Of a stretch of 64,000 nucleotides of DNA, positions 1 to 11,479 are shown one piece after another. The stretch's first letter is position 1. Every line of letters starts with the position of its first letter. The notes beneath the pieces are model-generated. The model was not told the origin of the DNA. It worked only from the letters and a program-made list of their open reading frames with translations, and did not search any database. The translations under genes and the position numbers were made by a program. Source of the DNA: Calamus simplicifolius (taxonomy: Eukaryota > Streptophyta > Magnoliopsida > Arecales > Arecaceae); NCBI GenBank assembly GCA_900491605.1, contig UESW01001687.1, positions 320,336 to 384,335 on the forward strand. The letters run 5' to 3'.

Positions 1-1476
1 ATGCAAGAAGAACTGAATCAATTTACTAGAAATAATGTTTGGACCTTAGTTGAAAGACCTAAAAACCATTCAACTATAGGAACTAAATGGGTTTTTAGAA
101 ATAAGTTAGATGAAAATGGTATAGTAATTAGAAACAAAGCTAGACTGGTTGCTAAAGGATATAGTCAAGAAGAAGGTATTGATTTTGATGAAACCTTTGC
201 ACCTGTAGCTAGACTAGAAGCCATTAGACTTTTACTTGCATTTGCATGTCATATGAACATTAACCTATTTCAAATGGATGTAAAAAGCGCATTTTTAAAT
301 GGACTTATTAATGAAGAAGTCTATGTAGAACAACCACCAGGTTTTGAAGACCACGAGTTTTCAAATCACGTTTTTAAATTGCACAAAGCTTTATATGGTT
401 TGAAACAAGCACCTAGAGCTTGGTATGATAGGTTAAGCAAATTTCTAATAGAAAATGATTTTACAAGAGGAAATGTTGATAAAACCTTGTTTTTAAAAAG
501 AAAAAGTAAAGATTTACTAGTAGTACAAATATACGTAGATGACATTATTTTTGGTGCTACTAACGAATCTCTCTGTCAAGAATTTGCAAAGTTAATGCAG
601 GGAGAATTCGAGATGAGCATGATGGGAGAACTCAACTTCTTCCTTGGACTCCAGATCAAACAATGCAAGGAGGGAATTTTTATCAACCAAACCAAGTACA
701 CAAGAGAACTACTCAAAAAGTTTGGTATGGAAACAATGAAACCCCTTGGAACACCAATGAGTCCTTCATGCAAGCTAGACAAAGACGAAGAAGGTAAGAA
801 GGTTGATCAAAAGTATTATCGAGGTATTATCGGATCCCTTCTCTATTTAACAGCAAGTAGACCTGATATAATGTTTGCAGTATGTTTGTGTGCTAGATTT
901 CAAGCTGAACCTAAAGAATCACACTTAATAGCTGTTAAAAGAATATTAAGATATCTAAATGGCACAAAAGATGTAGGTTTATGGTATTCTAGAGACTCAC
1001 ATTAAACCTAATTGCATATTCAGATTCTGATTATGCCGGATGTAAAATTGATAGAAAAAGCACAAGTGGTGCATGCCATTTCTTAGGAAGTAACTTAATC
1101 ACATGGTTTAGCAAAAAGCAAAATTCAGTTGCATTATCAACTACTGAAGCTGAATATGTAGCAGCTGGAAGTTGCTGTGCGCAAATCCTATGGATTAAGC
1201 GACAACTTGAGATTATGGTATCAAACCTAATAAGACACCCATAAAATGTGATAATACTAGTGCAATCAATTTAACAAAAAATCCAATTCAACACTCAAGA
1301 ACAAAACACATAGAAATTAGATATCATTTTATAAGAGAACATGTAGCTAATGATGAAATTTGTTTAGATTATGTAAACACTGAAGAACAATTAGCTGACA
1401 TCTTAACAAAACCCCTAAGTGAAGAAAGTTTGAATATCTTAGAGGAGAATTAGGAATTTGTAATCCTTTTGAATAA
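1..1476 (+). pseudogene. Sirevirus element A: pol 3' part (reverse transcriptase and RNase H), frameshifted
   Basis: Ty1/copia reverse transcriptase and RNase H, the enzymes that copy the element RNA into DNA. It is open from the window edge to 1005 and shows TKWVFRNK, ARLVAKGYSQEEGIDF, QMDVKSAFLNG, LYGLKQAPRAWY, the catalytic YVDDI box and GELNFFLGLQIKQ. The last motif, the env-like ORF downstream and the multiple purine tracts are Sirevirus traits. A frameshift near 1003 separates RNase H, which continues in another frame with SDYAGCKIDRKS, ALSTTEAEYVAAG, IKCDNTSAINL and TKHIEIRYHF. A further shift lies near 1210 and another near 1425. The natural end is the TAA at 1474-1476. Gag, protease and integrase must lie left of the window. 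It is inactive as it stands. Confidence 0.9.
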
Positions 1477-1650
1477 ATTTTGAAATACTTAAGGAAATGC
1501 ATCTAGAATTCTTTCAATTCCTCAAAATCTTAAGGAAATAGTATCTAGAATTCATATCAAAATGATTTATCAAGACTCAATGATTATGATCAAATCCGGA
1601 ATCATTTCAATTTCAGAAAATTTTCAATTTTTTGTTCTGAAATGGTCTCC

Positions 1651-1828
1651 GAGCCGACTCGGTGTGTACCGGAGTCGACTCGAGTTTCTCTGAAACTTGG
1701 GAGTCGACTCCTGGTATGAGCGAGTCGACTCGAGTTCGAGATTTTTCTCTGTGATTTAGGCGAGCCGACTCGAGGAAATGCGCGAGTCGACTCGACGTGG
1801 TCCCATTTATTAGGGCACGAGTCGACCC
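1651..1828. repeat. Cluster of seven GAGTCGACTC-type palindromes before the env-like ORF
   Basis: Seven copies of the decamer GAGYCGACYC start at 1651, 1672, 1701, 1722, 1762, 1784 and 1819. GAGTCGACTC is a perfect palindrome and GAGCCGACTC differs by one base. An eighth copy starts at 1990, inside the first codons of the env-like ORF. The same decamer fills part of this element's own LTR (4037-4293), so an LTR-type cis module occurs here internally, between pol and env-like. A regulatory role is inferred. Confidence 0.85.
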
Positions 1829-1911
1829 GATCAAAATATTCGCTCTCTCTACAAAAATCTCCAAACCCTCCAAACTTCCAAATTCTTCCGATTATCATTC
1901 CAATCAAATCT

Positions 1912-3225
1912 ATGGCCCCCAAAACCCGTGGAGCGAGCAGTAGCCGCGCCGGGATGAAGAGGAAAAGAACCGTGCGTCGACCCGTCCGCGAGCCGACTCC
2001 GGAGTCTTCGACTGCTTTCTTCGGATGATGCTCCTGCTCCCACTGTCTCTCCTCAGGTAGACCTCCTAGCAGTAGATTGTCACCACTGGAAGGAAAGTGG
2101 ATTTTGATTGTTTGAGAATGAGGGATTTATGTAGGAAGACAGTTATTGAGATGGGATTGAGAAATTTGCTCTTTGGATGCCCGACTTATCCTGCATTGGT
2201 AAAGAATTTTACAAGAATTTGTCTAGAGGAGATGGGCTTGTAGCAATGTGAGAGGGGTTTGAATATTACTCTCCCATCTTTCTAGACTTATTGAATTACC
2301 CTTATCTGGACCTCCATTTGCTTCTGATGATAGGTCTCCTGCTCTATCCAGATTATTGAACAGGGACTTTGGATTTGAAGAAGTTCTTGCAAGTCAACTG
2401 CCATTGGAGTTAAGATTGCTACACAATATTTGCAGCAGGATTTATTTCCCAAAACAGGCCGGTTTGATTATGTTTCAGAAGGGATATTTTGTCATGGATG
2501 CATTGTATCTGGCAAACCCATCAATCTGCCTAGCATGATGTTTGGTATATAGACTGTGGCGGGAAAAGGAAATCAGCTTCCCTATGGCATGGTCTTACCA
2601 GTTTTTCGAAGCCAAGGGATTGTGATTAGTGATAATGAGCCAAAGAAAAATTAAGACATACTGATTATTATACTTTGGCACTATTCATCGATGGGTTATT
2701 AAAAATGGAAGTGGGAAAGAAAGACTGGAAGATAGAGACTTAGATGCAGAGGCCAGACCTTCCTTGAGACATTCATCTCCGGAGCCACCTCAGCCCATCT
2801 TGAGATCCTATCCCTGCTCCTCTTTGTCCTCACAGCTTCATCATCTGCTAGTTTTTCTGATACTCAGATCAACTTGATCTTTATTCAAAGTCTGAGTTGA
2901 TGATCAAGAGAAAGATTGAAAGACTGAATTTAAGAAAAGTTATGAACTTAAAAGAAGCACTTATTCTCTTAGTGATCGGGTTGCCTTGATTGAATCCACT
3001 GTCAGCTCTCTGGTTCCTTAAGTGAAAATTTAAAGAATATCTTTGAAGAACTTCAAGGATATCTGTGGTGATCGGAGACTTACTCCAAAGCAACGCAGAG
3101 CTTCAAGATAAAATCCAATCTGCTTGCACCTTTGTTGATAAAAACTAAAAGACTATGTTATTCAATGCGAAGGGATGAAGCAAATTGTAGATCATTTGAA
3201 TAGGATCACTAGAAGAAATTTTTAA
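1912..3225 (+). pseudogene. Sirevirus element A: decayed env-like ORF
   Basis: A third ORF lies between pol and the 3' LTR, the position of the env-like gene of Sireviruses. ATG at 1912 starts a basic, Ser/Arg-rich N-terminus (MAPKTRGASSSRAG, then KRKRTVRRP). Further on, pieces in different frames (RDLCRKTVIEMGLRNLLFG near 2120; LPLELRLLHNICSRIYFP at about 2395) resemble the better kept env-like ORF of element B (WEYLLKTNLPIYPDF, EIRLLHSIVSCC). The C-terminal part is broken but ends in a plausible TAA at 3223-3225. Many stops and frameshifts make it non-coding now. The family's function is unknown, and its link to true envelope proteins rests on position. No signal peptide or fusion peptide is visible. 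Confidence 0.6.
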
Positions 3226-3448
3226 GCTTTCATGTAATCTTTTTGGAGTTGATGTAATTTACTTTTAATGCAATGTACAAGTTTTCATTTCAATGTACTT
3301 TCATTTGAAGTAATGAAATTGATGCTTCATTGTCTATTTCAATTTTATGAATATCTTTGAATGCTTATGTTTAAATTAATATAATTTGAATTGATAACTT
3401 AGAATGAATTTTTATGCTCTGATGCATCTCAACCTTTTTGTTGATTAC

Positions 3449-3657
3449 AAAAAAGGGGGAGAATTTATATGAATTTATCGATTGTTGATTAAATGAATTA
3501 AGTAAGAAAAAGGTTATTTGGTTAATTAAATTTAAAAATTGAAAGTTTCATAGGGGGAGCTACCTCATTGAGGGGGAGCCTTTCCATGAAACAAAGTTAA
3601 TTCACTAATCAATCATGACAATACTCAATGTTTTTGTCATCATCAAAAAGGGGGAGA
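3449..3657 (+). promoter_or_regulatory. Element A polypurine tracts (multiple GGGGGAG boxes)
   Basis: Purine runs of AAAAGGGGGAGA type lie at 3449-3462, 3552-3559, 3571-3578 and 3645-3657. The last abuts the LTR at 3659 and is the functional polypurine tract position, priming plus-strand DNA synthesis. Repeated tracts are a known Sirevirus feature. Confidence 0.75.
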
Positions 3658-4036
3658 TTGTTGAGAAATTATTGAAACATAATTGCCCCAACTTATTGAT
3701 TTTGATGATTTCCAAAAGACATTGCTTTACTTTCTAAAAGGCTATGAAATGTTAAGTTAATCAATGAAATATTCAATTTCAAATTGGAAACTATGAACTA
3801 TTAAAAATATAATGAGTTTCTTGAATCAATTGAATATATGTTTCAGTGAGCTATACTTATGAATTCAAAAATGATTTTATATATCAATCTTTTAAAGATC
3901 AATGACTTAATGAGAATGCTTTGAAATTGAGCTTTACTGTTAAAACAACATTATCTAAGTCAAATTTATATTTCAAAGTTGGTTGGGATGATTTTCAAAG
4001 CAAATCAGAATGTTTTCTGATTTTTGTATCAGTCCC

Positions 4037-4293
4037 GAGCCGACTCGAGAGTTTCCGAGTCGACTCCTGAACTTTCTCGAGCCGACTCGTGACTGAGCGA
4101 GCCGACTCGACTCAGACGGCAGAAAGACTCATTTTTGAGTGCTTCTCGAGTCGACTCCCAGCTTTTCGCGAGTCGACTCCTGAAAGTCAAGAGTCGACTC
4201 CCAGATTTTCACGAGTCGACCCCTGAAAACTCATTTTTTGGTGCGTTCTGGATTCGATTGCTCGAGCCGACTCGCACAGTCCCGAGCCGACTC
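4037..4293. repeat. Ten GAGTCGACTC-type decamers in element A LTR
   Basis: Copies start at 4037, 4057, 4079, 4099, 4148, 4170, 4191, 4213, 4264 and 4284, about 20 bp apart in places, just upstream of the TATA box at 4402. Most are GAGTCGACTC or GAGCCGACTC; the copy at 4213 ends in CCC. The spacing and position suggest an upstream control region of the LTR promoter (inference). Confidence 0.85.
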
Positions 4294-4401
4294 CCCGACT
4301 TCTGGGCGGAAATTTTTGAGTTGACACATCAGCTCCAACGGATATATTTTTGAATAACGGTTATTTTTCTTTGTTTCTAACGGCTATATTGTTTCAGAAT
4401 C

Positions 4402-4410
4402 TATAAATAG
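4402..4410 (+). promoter_or_regulatory. TATA box of element A LTR
   Basis: TATAAATAG about 110 bp downstream of the decamer cluster, followed by a purine-rich leader. Element B's LTR has the same TATAAATAG. Confidence 0.6.
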
Positions 4411-5294
4411 AGGAGCCATTCAACAAAGAAAGAAGAGAGAAGATCTATATTGAGAATCATTCAGTAAGAAATTCAAAAGAGGGAAAAACAGAGTGTTATT
4501 AGAAAAATCTTTTGCTTAAGAAGAAAGATTCAAAAGGAGTGAAATCCAAGAGTAAGATTCGTGCACTCCAGAGCCACCTTCTACAAAAGATTCAAGAGGA
4601 GATCCCAACACTTTCAAGAGCAAATCAAAGATCTTCCACATTCAAAGAAAAGGGAGAAAAAGCTTCAACCCAACTCCAAAGCTCAAATCTGTGGAGAATC
4701 GGTGCCGAGGCCTGATTCAACATCAAGAGGAGTTGAAGGAAGGAATCCAAAGAAGCCAAGCCAGCTCTCAAGCTTTATATTCAGGCTTTTCTAAACTCAA
4801 TTTTTATTTTGAAATATCTGCTCAAAAAGGAGCTGCTTGTAATTAAACTCATTTTATTTGTTTGAATCTAGTTTAATCTGAGGGATTAAACTAGAGGAGG
4901 TTGTTAAACCTCGGTACAAGCTAGGTTTAGCTTGTGTTAGGGTTTGGTGCCGGTGAGCCCGTGTAAAATCGGCTGGGTTCGTTGTGATCCCGGAAAAACA
5001 ACAAGTTTGAGTTGTGAACTTGGAAAACAACTCGGCTGTAATCTAGAGAGATTATAGTGTGGACCCAAGTGAGTCTTGGGAGTGGACGTAGGTGTTGGTT
5101 GCACCGAACCACTATAAAATATCTTGTGTTTGCCGTGCCTAATTGTCTCTTCTCTATCTCTCATATACTTGTGTTTGTGCTTTGCTTATTAGTTAATCCT
5201 TTCACTTGCACATCTCATTTAAATTGCTTAAAAGTCTTAAATTTTTTAAGAACCCAATTCACCCCCCCCTCTTGGGTTGCCATCTGGGCCAACA

Positions 5295-6585
5295 ATTCCA
5301 ATTTCAAGATTTTGGAATACCGATTCTAGATGGTTCGGTGGCTCCCTGGCATATTTTCTTGGCATACCAACTTTAAAACTTTGGAATGCCAATTTTATTG
5401 TTGGTTTGGTGGCTCACTGCTAGCTTTCTCTTGGCATTCTAATTTTAAGTCTTTGGAATGCCAATTTTATGGTTGATTCGTCTAGCTCCCCGACTTTCTC
5501 TCTTGGCATTCTGATTTTTGGAATTTGAAATACCATTTTTGTTGGGATTTCGGCTAGCTCCCTATTACGTCTTCCTGGCATACCGGATTTCATGATTTGG
5601 AATGCTATTTTTATTGGAGTTACGCCTGGCTTTCTATTGGAATGATTTGGAATGCCAATTTTAACTTTCTGGAATGCTACATTTTGAAAATCTCGGATGG
5701 TTTCTTGTATCACACCGTTGGAATTTCTGTGTTTAGTTTGCTTCCTTAAAAACTGTTGGCCAGACCCCTTTCCTCTCACAACGGCTCTATTTTCTGGTTA
5801 TAAATAGTGACCTTGAACTGTGTTTTAAAAAAATCATCAAACCAGGAGAGAAGAAAAGAAAAGAAAAGAAACAAGAGAGAATAAGAAGAAAAAAATCATT
5901 TGAAAGAGAGATTTGTTTTGAGGTTTGTTGAAGCTTTGCTTTGATTATCTTTCAACAACCGGAGCTCCTTTATTGCTGATTCTTCAAGTGGTCTTCAAGC
6001 TTCACCTACCTTCATTGAAGAGGATTCAAAGCCACCTCGAAAGCTTCCTTGTGCTACTGCGTTCATTAAAGAAAGAAGCCTCTTCGGGTTTAGCTCTTCA
6101 AATTGATAAGTACATTTATTGTTTTAAATCTACTAAAATTTAGGAGCACTTGTTGTATTAAATATTCTATTACTTGTGCCTTGGTTTGTTTCACAGTTGT
6201 GAAACATGGTTGGGTAGAGGTCTACCCAGTTTGATTTGTAAGGTCCCCTTGTACCCATAAACAAGAAGACTAGCTTGGAGGGCTAGTGTGTAAGGCTTGA
6301 TTGCTTGTGCCCGTAAACAAGTTTGCTAGCCAGTTAGGCTAGTGGTGACTAGTGGAATTCCCAAGGTATTCTTGGGAAGTTGATGTAGGTGCAAGGTTAG
6401 CACCGAACCACTATAAACTTTATGTGTTTGATTGTGTTTATTTTTCTGTGATTAATTGTGTATTAGACGCACCTCACAATATGATAATCTATTGTAAAAG
6501 AATATAGGTGCACATACTTGATAGTCAATTAATTTTTTAAGAAACCCAATTCACCCCCCTCTTGGGTTGCTAGATCTGGGCAACA
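5295..6585 (+). mobile_element. Element B 5' LTR, right part
   Basis: Matches 14888-16232 of the 3' LTR closely, including the TATA box, the repeated AAGAAAAGAAAAGAAA leader and the end CTAGATCTGGGCAACA. The 3' LTR carries one extra repeat unit of about 70-75 bp near 14890-15020 that is absent here. The left boundary is the element A junction at 5294/5295. Confidence 0.85.
5799..5807 (+). promoter_or_regulatory. TATA box of element B 5' LTR
   Basis: TATAAATAG, with the same box at 15464-15472 in the 3' LTR. It is followed by a purine-rich leader typical of the R/U5 start. Confidence 0.6.
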
Positions 6586-6587
6586 AG

Positions 6588-6600
6588 TGGTATCAGAGCA
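6588..6600 (+). promoter_or_regulatory. Primer binding site of element B (initiator Met tRNA)
   Basis: TGGTATCAGAGCA lies two bases after the LTR end (CAACA at 6581-6585). This is the usual plant copia site complementary to the 3' end of initiator tRNA-Met, priming minus-strand DNA synthesis. Confidence 0.9.
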
Positions 6601-6644
6601 GGTGCTTTTGTTGATAAGCCCTAAAAAGTTTGGAGCTAAAGATT

Positions 6645-8228
6645 ATGGCAACCTTGTTGAGTGAGGGACAATCCACTAATAGGCCACCGTTATTTAATGG
6701 CACAAATTATGGATATTGAAAAGCTAGAATGAAAATATTCATTCAAGCACTTGACTATGGACTATAGAGTATCATAGTAAATGGTCCTCACACACCCACA
6801 ACTAGAATAGATAACATGGTGATTCCTAAACCGAAACGGAATGGGATGAACATGATAAAAAGTTGGCTCAGCTTAATGCTAAGGTTGTGAATGTTTTATA
6901 TTGCTCATTGGATGCTAATGAATTTAATCATATATCTACTTGTTTATCTGCTAAAGAAATTTGGGATAAATTAGAGTTACCCATGAGGGTACTAATCAAG
7001 TAAAAGAATCTAAATCTAATATGCTTGTCCATAAATATGAATTATTTAAGATGGATGCTAGTGAATCAATTTCTGAAATGTTTACTAGATTTACTGACAT
7101 TATAAATGAACTTAAAAAGTCTTGGTAAATCATATACTAATGCTGATCTTGTGAGGAAGGTATTACGATCTTTGCCTAGGTCTTGGGAGGCCAAAGTCAC
7201 TGCTATTCAAGAGGTAAAGGACCTTAATGTCTTACCCCTAGAAGAACTGTTGGGATCCTTGATGACTCATGAGCTTCAAATCAAACAACACACTGATGAG
7301 GATGAATCTAAGAAAAGAAGGACTATGGCTCTTAAAATTTTGAACTAAAGGAAGAGTCAGATGAATCTGAGGATGACAGTGATGATGAGGACATGGCCCT
7401 CATTACTAGAAAATTTAAGAGGTTCATGAAAAGAAGAAAGTTTGGAGGAAAAAGGAAACCATTTACAAAAGGAGATGGGAATAAAGAAAAAGAAAAAGAA
7501 ATTATCTGTTATGAATGCAAGAAGCGGACACTTTAAATCAGAATGTCCATAACTAAAGAAAGGTCCAAAAAATTTAAGAAAAAGGCAATGGCTACATGGA
7601 GTGATTCTGAAAGTTTCAGCTCCGAAGGAGAAGAAAAGAATGAAGTGGCTAATCTTTGCTTCATGGCAGACAATGAGGAGGTAAGTCTAAGTTTCCTTGA
7701 TGATTTTTCATTTGAAGAATTGCATGGTGCATTCTATGAGTTAGTTGATGATTTTACAAACCTTAGTTCCAAAAATAAAGATTTAAAAAATCAAATGCAA
7801 AACCTAGTTTTAGAAAATAATAAGTATATTGAAGAAAATGAATTTTTGAAGAAAAAAATAAGGATTTAAAAAAAAAGTTGACAGACTTAAACCTATAGTT
7901 GACAAATTCACATTAAGTTCTTTAAAATTAAATATGATTTTAGATAGCCAAAAAGCTATTTTTGACAGAGCAGGATTGGGATATAATCCTCTTAGAAAAC
8001 AAAAATCTTTAAAAAATATTTTTGTACATGCTGGTCAATCTTTTAATATTACTTGCTTAAAATGTGGTTTAAAGGGACACAAGTCCTATGCATGTGACAG
8101 TATTAAAAAGGTATGGATTCCAAAAGAACCATTTTATCTAACCCCAAAGGACCCAAGAAGGCTTGGGTACCTAAGAGCAAGACGTGACATTATGTTTGCA
8201 GGTGTGTCTTGCAACCCATGGATCTAAA
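6645..8228 (+). pseudogene. Element B gag region, broken
   Basis: Gag forms the virus-like particle and binds RNA. ATG at 6645 begins MATLLSEGQS followed by RPPLFNGTNY, a typical copia Gag start. The frame is lost several times (near 6700, 6840, 6980 and 7125), and open pieces run 7106-7348 and 7543-7869. A CCHC knuckle (CYECKK, then GHFKSEC) near 7508-7550 is split by a one-base deletion. A second knuckle (CLKCGLKGHKSYAC) lies at about 8057-8098. Between them is an acidic, Asn/Lys-rich segment with a heptad look (7700-7865), a likely coiled coil. Two spaced knuckles fit long Sirevirus Gag. Confidence 0.8.
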
Positions 8229-9663
8229 CGAAAGTGGTATCTTGATAGCGGGTGTTCAAGGCACATGACTGGTGATGAATCACAGTTCATCACTTTAGAA
8301 GCTAAAGATGGAGGGATAGTCACCTTTGGAGATAATGGCCAAGGTAAAATAATTGGCATTGGTAAAATTGGTATCACCCCTCATGCATATATTGAAAATG
8401 TCTTATTAGTTAAAGGTTTAAAGCATAACTTATTAATATTAATCAATTATATGACAAAGGTTTCAAAGTGATTTTTGAATCATCTGTTTGCATTGTTTCA
8501 AATCCTGCTGATCATGAAACTTATTGGTCACAGGCATGGAAATGTTTATACTATTGATTTGAATGATTTAAATGACCATGACTTTAATTGTTTAGTTGCT
8601 CTAAATGCTAAAATTGCTAAATCAAGTTGGTTATGACATCATAGACTTGCACATGTTAGCATGGATCTTCTTTCAAAATTACTTAAAAAGGATTTAGTCA
8701 AAGGTTTACCAAAATTGAATTTTGAAAAAGATAAGATTTGTGATACATGTCAACTAGGAAAACAAACTAGAGTTTCATTTAAATCTAAAAATATGATTTC
8801 AACCAATAGACTACTAGAATTACTGCATATGGATTTATTCGGACCAACTAGAACTACAAGTTTAGGAGGAAAACGTTACGGTTTTGTAATTATCGATGAT
8901 TTTTCTTGATTTACTTGGGTTTTATTTTTAGCTAAGAAAGATGAAGCATTTGCCGCATTTCAAAACTTATTTAAAAAGATTACAAATGAAAAGGGAGTTT
9001 CAGTTTTATCAATTCGGAGTGACCACGAAAAGAATTTGAAAAGCATTTCTCTGAAAGCTTTTTCAATGAACATGGCATTGATCATAATTTTTCCACACCT
9101 AGAACACCTCAACAAAATGAAGTTGTAGAAAGAAAAAATTGAACCTTGGAAGAAATGGCCCGTACCATATTGTGTGAGAGCAATCTCCCAAAGTACTTTT
9201 GGGCAGAAGCAATAACACCTCATGTTACATTTTAAACCGAGCCTTGATTAGACCTATTTTGAAAAAGACTCCTTATGAGCTTTACAAAGATCGAAAACCC
9301 AACATTTCATATTTTTGTGTTTTCGGATGTCGATGTTTTATATTGAATAATGGAAAATCAAATAGTGACAAGTTTGATCCAAAATCTGATGAAGGTATTT
9401 TTCTTGGTTATTCTTCTTCTAGTAGAGCCTACAGAGTTTTCAACAGAAATACTTTAGTAATAGAAGAGTCAATTCATGTTGCTTTTGATGAAACTAATGA
9501 TCTTCCAATAAGGGAGAGAAAGGCCATTGATGATGCAGGAGAAATTGAAAATCAAGTGAAGGAAATTATCTTGGAGGAAAAAGAAGACGCAAATGTTCAA
9601 ACCAATCAAGAAGAGGTAGATCATGAAGAAACACAAGGTAATCATGACCTAGAAAAGGATTAG
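8229..9663 (+). pseudogene. Element B protease and integrase, broken
   Basis: The aspartic protease starts with WYLDSGCSRHMTG at about 8234, the copia active site D-S-G. Next comes the pre-integrase zinc finger region (HRLAHVSMDLL, then CDTCQLGKQ at 8640-8765), followed by the integrase core (LLHMDLFGP at about 8823, VIIDDFS, and STPRTPQQNEVVERKN near 9100). In-frame stops and frameshifts occur near 8450, 8635, 8908, 9030, 9140 and 9230. The last open piece (9199-9663) has the C-terminal integrase features YELYKDRKPNISYF and GIFLGYSSSSRAYRVFN and an acidic linker to RT. The enzyme would be inactive. Confidence 0.88.
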
Positions 9664-11307
9664 AGGTACGTACACAATCACCCTAAGGAATTTATCATTG
9701 GTGATATCTCACATGGTATTAAAACTAGATCTTCATTTAAAGATACTTATAATAACTTAGCATTTGTATCCCATATTGAACCTAAATGTTTTGAAGATGC
9801 TAAAGATAATATAGAATGGATAAATGCTATGCATGAAGAATTAAATCAATTCAAAAGAAATAATGTATGGACGCTGGTTAATAGACCACATGATCATCCA
9901 ATTATTAGGACTAAATGGGTATTTAGAAACAAGTTGGATAAGCATGGTAATATAGTTACAAACAAAGCCAGACTAGTAGCTAAAGGTTATTGTCAGGAAG
10001 AGGGAATTGATTTTGATGAAACTTATGCTCATGTTGCTAGACTAGAAGCCATAAGATTATTACTTGCTTTTGCATGCTTTATGAATTTCAAATTGTATTA
10101 AATGGATGTTAAAAGTGCTTTCCTAAATGGATATATTGCTGAACAAGTGTTTGTCGAGCAACCACCAGGATTTGAGAACCACTTGTTTCCAAACCATGTT
10201 TTCAAATTAAACAAAGCAATGTATGGTTTGAAGCAAGCTCCTCGAGTGTTGTATGAACAATTAAGCAAATTCTTGATTGGCAATAACTTCATTAGAGGAA
10301 ATGTTGATACAACACTTTTTATTAAAAGAGAAAATGATGATATGCTTATTGTCCAAATTTATGTTGATGACATCATTTTCGGTTCTACTAATGAAATACT
10401 ATGTCAAGACTTTGCTAAGCTTATGCAGGGTGAATTCGAGATGAGCATGATGGAAGAATTAAATTATTTTCTTGGACTACAAATCAAGCAGAGTGATGAT
10501 GGAATCTTCATTTGCCAAAGCAAGTATATCAAAGAAATGTTAAAGAAATTTGGCATGGAGACTTCTAAGTATATCGGTACACCTATGAGCTCCTCTTGTA
10601 GACTAGACTGTTGTAGTACTGATAAAAGTATTGATTTGAAATTATATAGAGAAATGATAGGATCTTTATTATATTTAACTGCTAGTAGGCCAGATATATT
10701 ATTCAGTGTATTTATGTGTGCTAGATACCATGCTAACCCTAAGGAACCTCATTTATTAACCGTTAAGAGAATATTTAAATATTTGAGTGGTTCAGTAAAC
10801 TTAGGATTATGGTATGACAAACAATCTAGCATAGACTTAATAGGGTACACTGATTCAGATTTTGCAGGTTGTAAATTAGACAGAAAATCTACTAGTAGAA
10901 CTTGCCAATTCCTAGGTGTTAATTTAATCTCATGGTTTAGCAAGAAACAAACTTCAGTGGCACTGTCCACAGCTGAGGTTGAGTACATTGCGGCTGGAAG
11001 TTGTTGCGCTCAAATCTTGTGGATTAAACAACAACTAGAGGATTATGGCATCAAACATAAAAGTATTCTAATAAAATGTGATAATACTAGCGCTATCAAT
11101 TTAACCAAAAATCCTATTCAGCACTCTAGGACAAAACATATAGAGATTAGGCATCATTTTATTAGGGATCATGTTAATAATGGTAACATTGTGCTTGAGC
11201 ATGTTTGTACTGATTTGCAGCTCGCTGACATTTTCATAAAACCCCTTGATGAATCAAAATTTTGTGAAATTAGAAGAGAGCTTGGTATGCTTGACCCTTA
11301 TATTTAA
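9664..11307 (+). pseudogene. Element B reverse transcriptase and RNase H (one stop at the MDVKSAF box)
   Basis: RT and RNase H of the Sirevirus type. An open piece at 9829-10101 carries TKWVFRNK and ARLVAKGYCQEEGIDF. It is stopped by TAA at 10099-10101, where element A has Gln (QMDVKSAFLNG), so a CAA-to-TAA change is likely. Open again at 10102-11307: MDVKSAFLNGYI, MYGLKQAPR, catalytic YVDDIIFGST, ELNYFLGLQIKQ, then RNase H with YTDSDFAGCKLDRKSTS, ALSTAEVEYIAAG, IKCDNTSAINL and TKHIEIRHHF. It ends with TAA at 11305-11307. This is the best preserved pol segment of element B. Confidence 0.92.
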
Positions 11308-11479
11308 ATGTGTCATCATGATTGTTTAATTTATATACTCACCTATACTCATCATGATTGCATGAATTTTATGTCATATGAATCGCAACTGTTTGATCTT
11401 CGTACTTCTTATTTTTTAATATTTTATTGGATCAATTTCAAATTATTTTGGATGATATAATGAATGAACGAAATCTTTT

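Larger units (their letters stand above)
3659..5294 (+). mobile_element. Element A 3' LTR
   Basis: About 1,636 bp. It starts TGTTGAGAAA right after the polypurine tract and ends CTGGGCCAACA, so it has TGTTG...CAACA ends. It holds ten GAGYCGACYC decamers (4037-4293), a TATA box, and the ending GGGTTGC...TCTGGGC.ACA that element B's LTR also has. Immediately right of it the sequence continues as the 5' LTR of element B, so element A sits inside that LTR. The matching 5' LTR is outside the window. Confidence 0.8.

Noticed and set aside
3400..3660. GGGGGAG repeats considered as a CRISPR-like or telomere-like array
   Set aside because: They are spaced polypurine tracts of a Sirevirus; no spacers or regular period.
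5420..5779. 119-residue minus-strand frame with repeated IGIPNH/RNRE-like units
   Set aside because: It is antisense to the repeat units of LTR B; periodicity comes from the DNA repeat.
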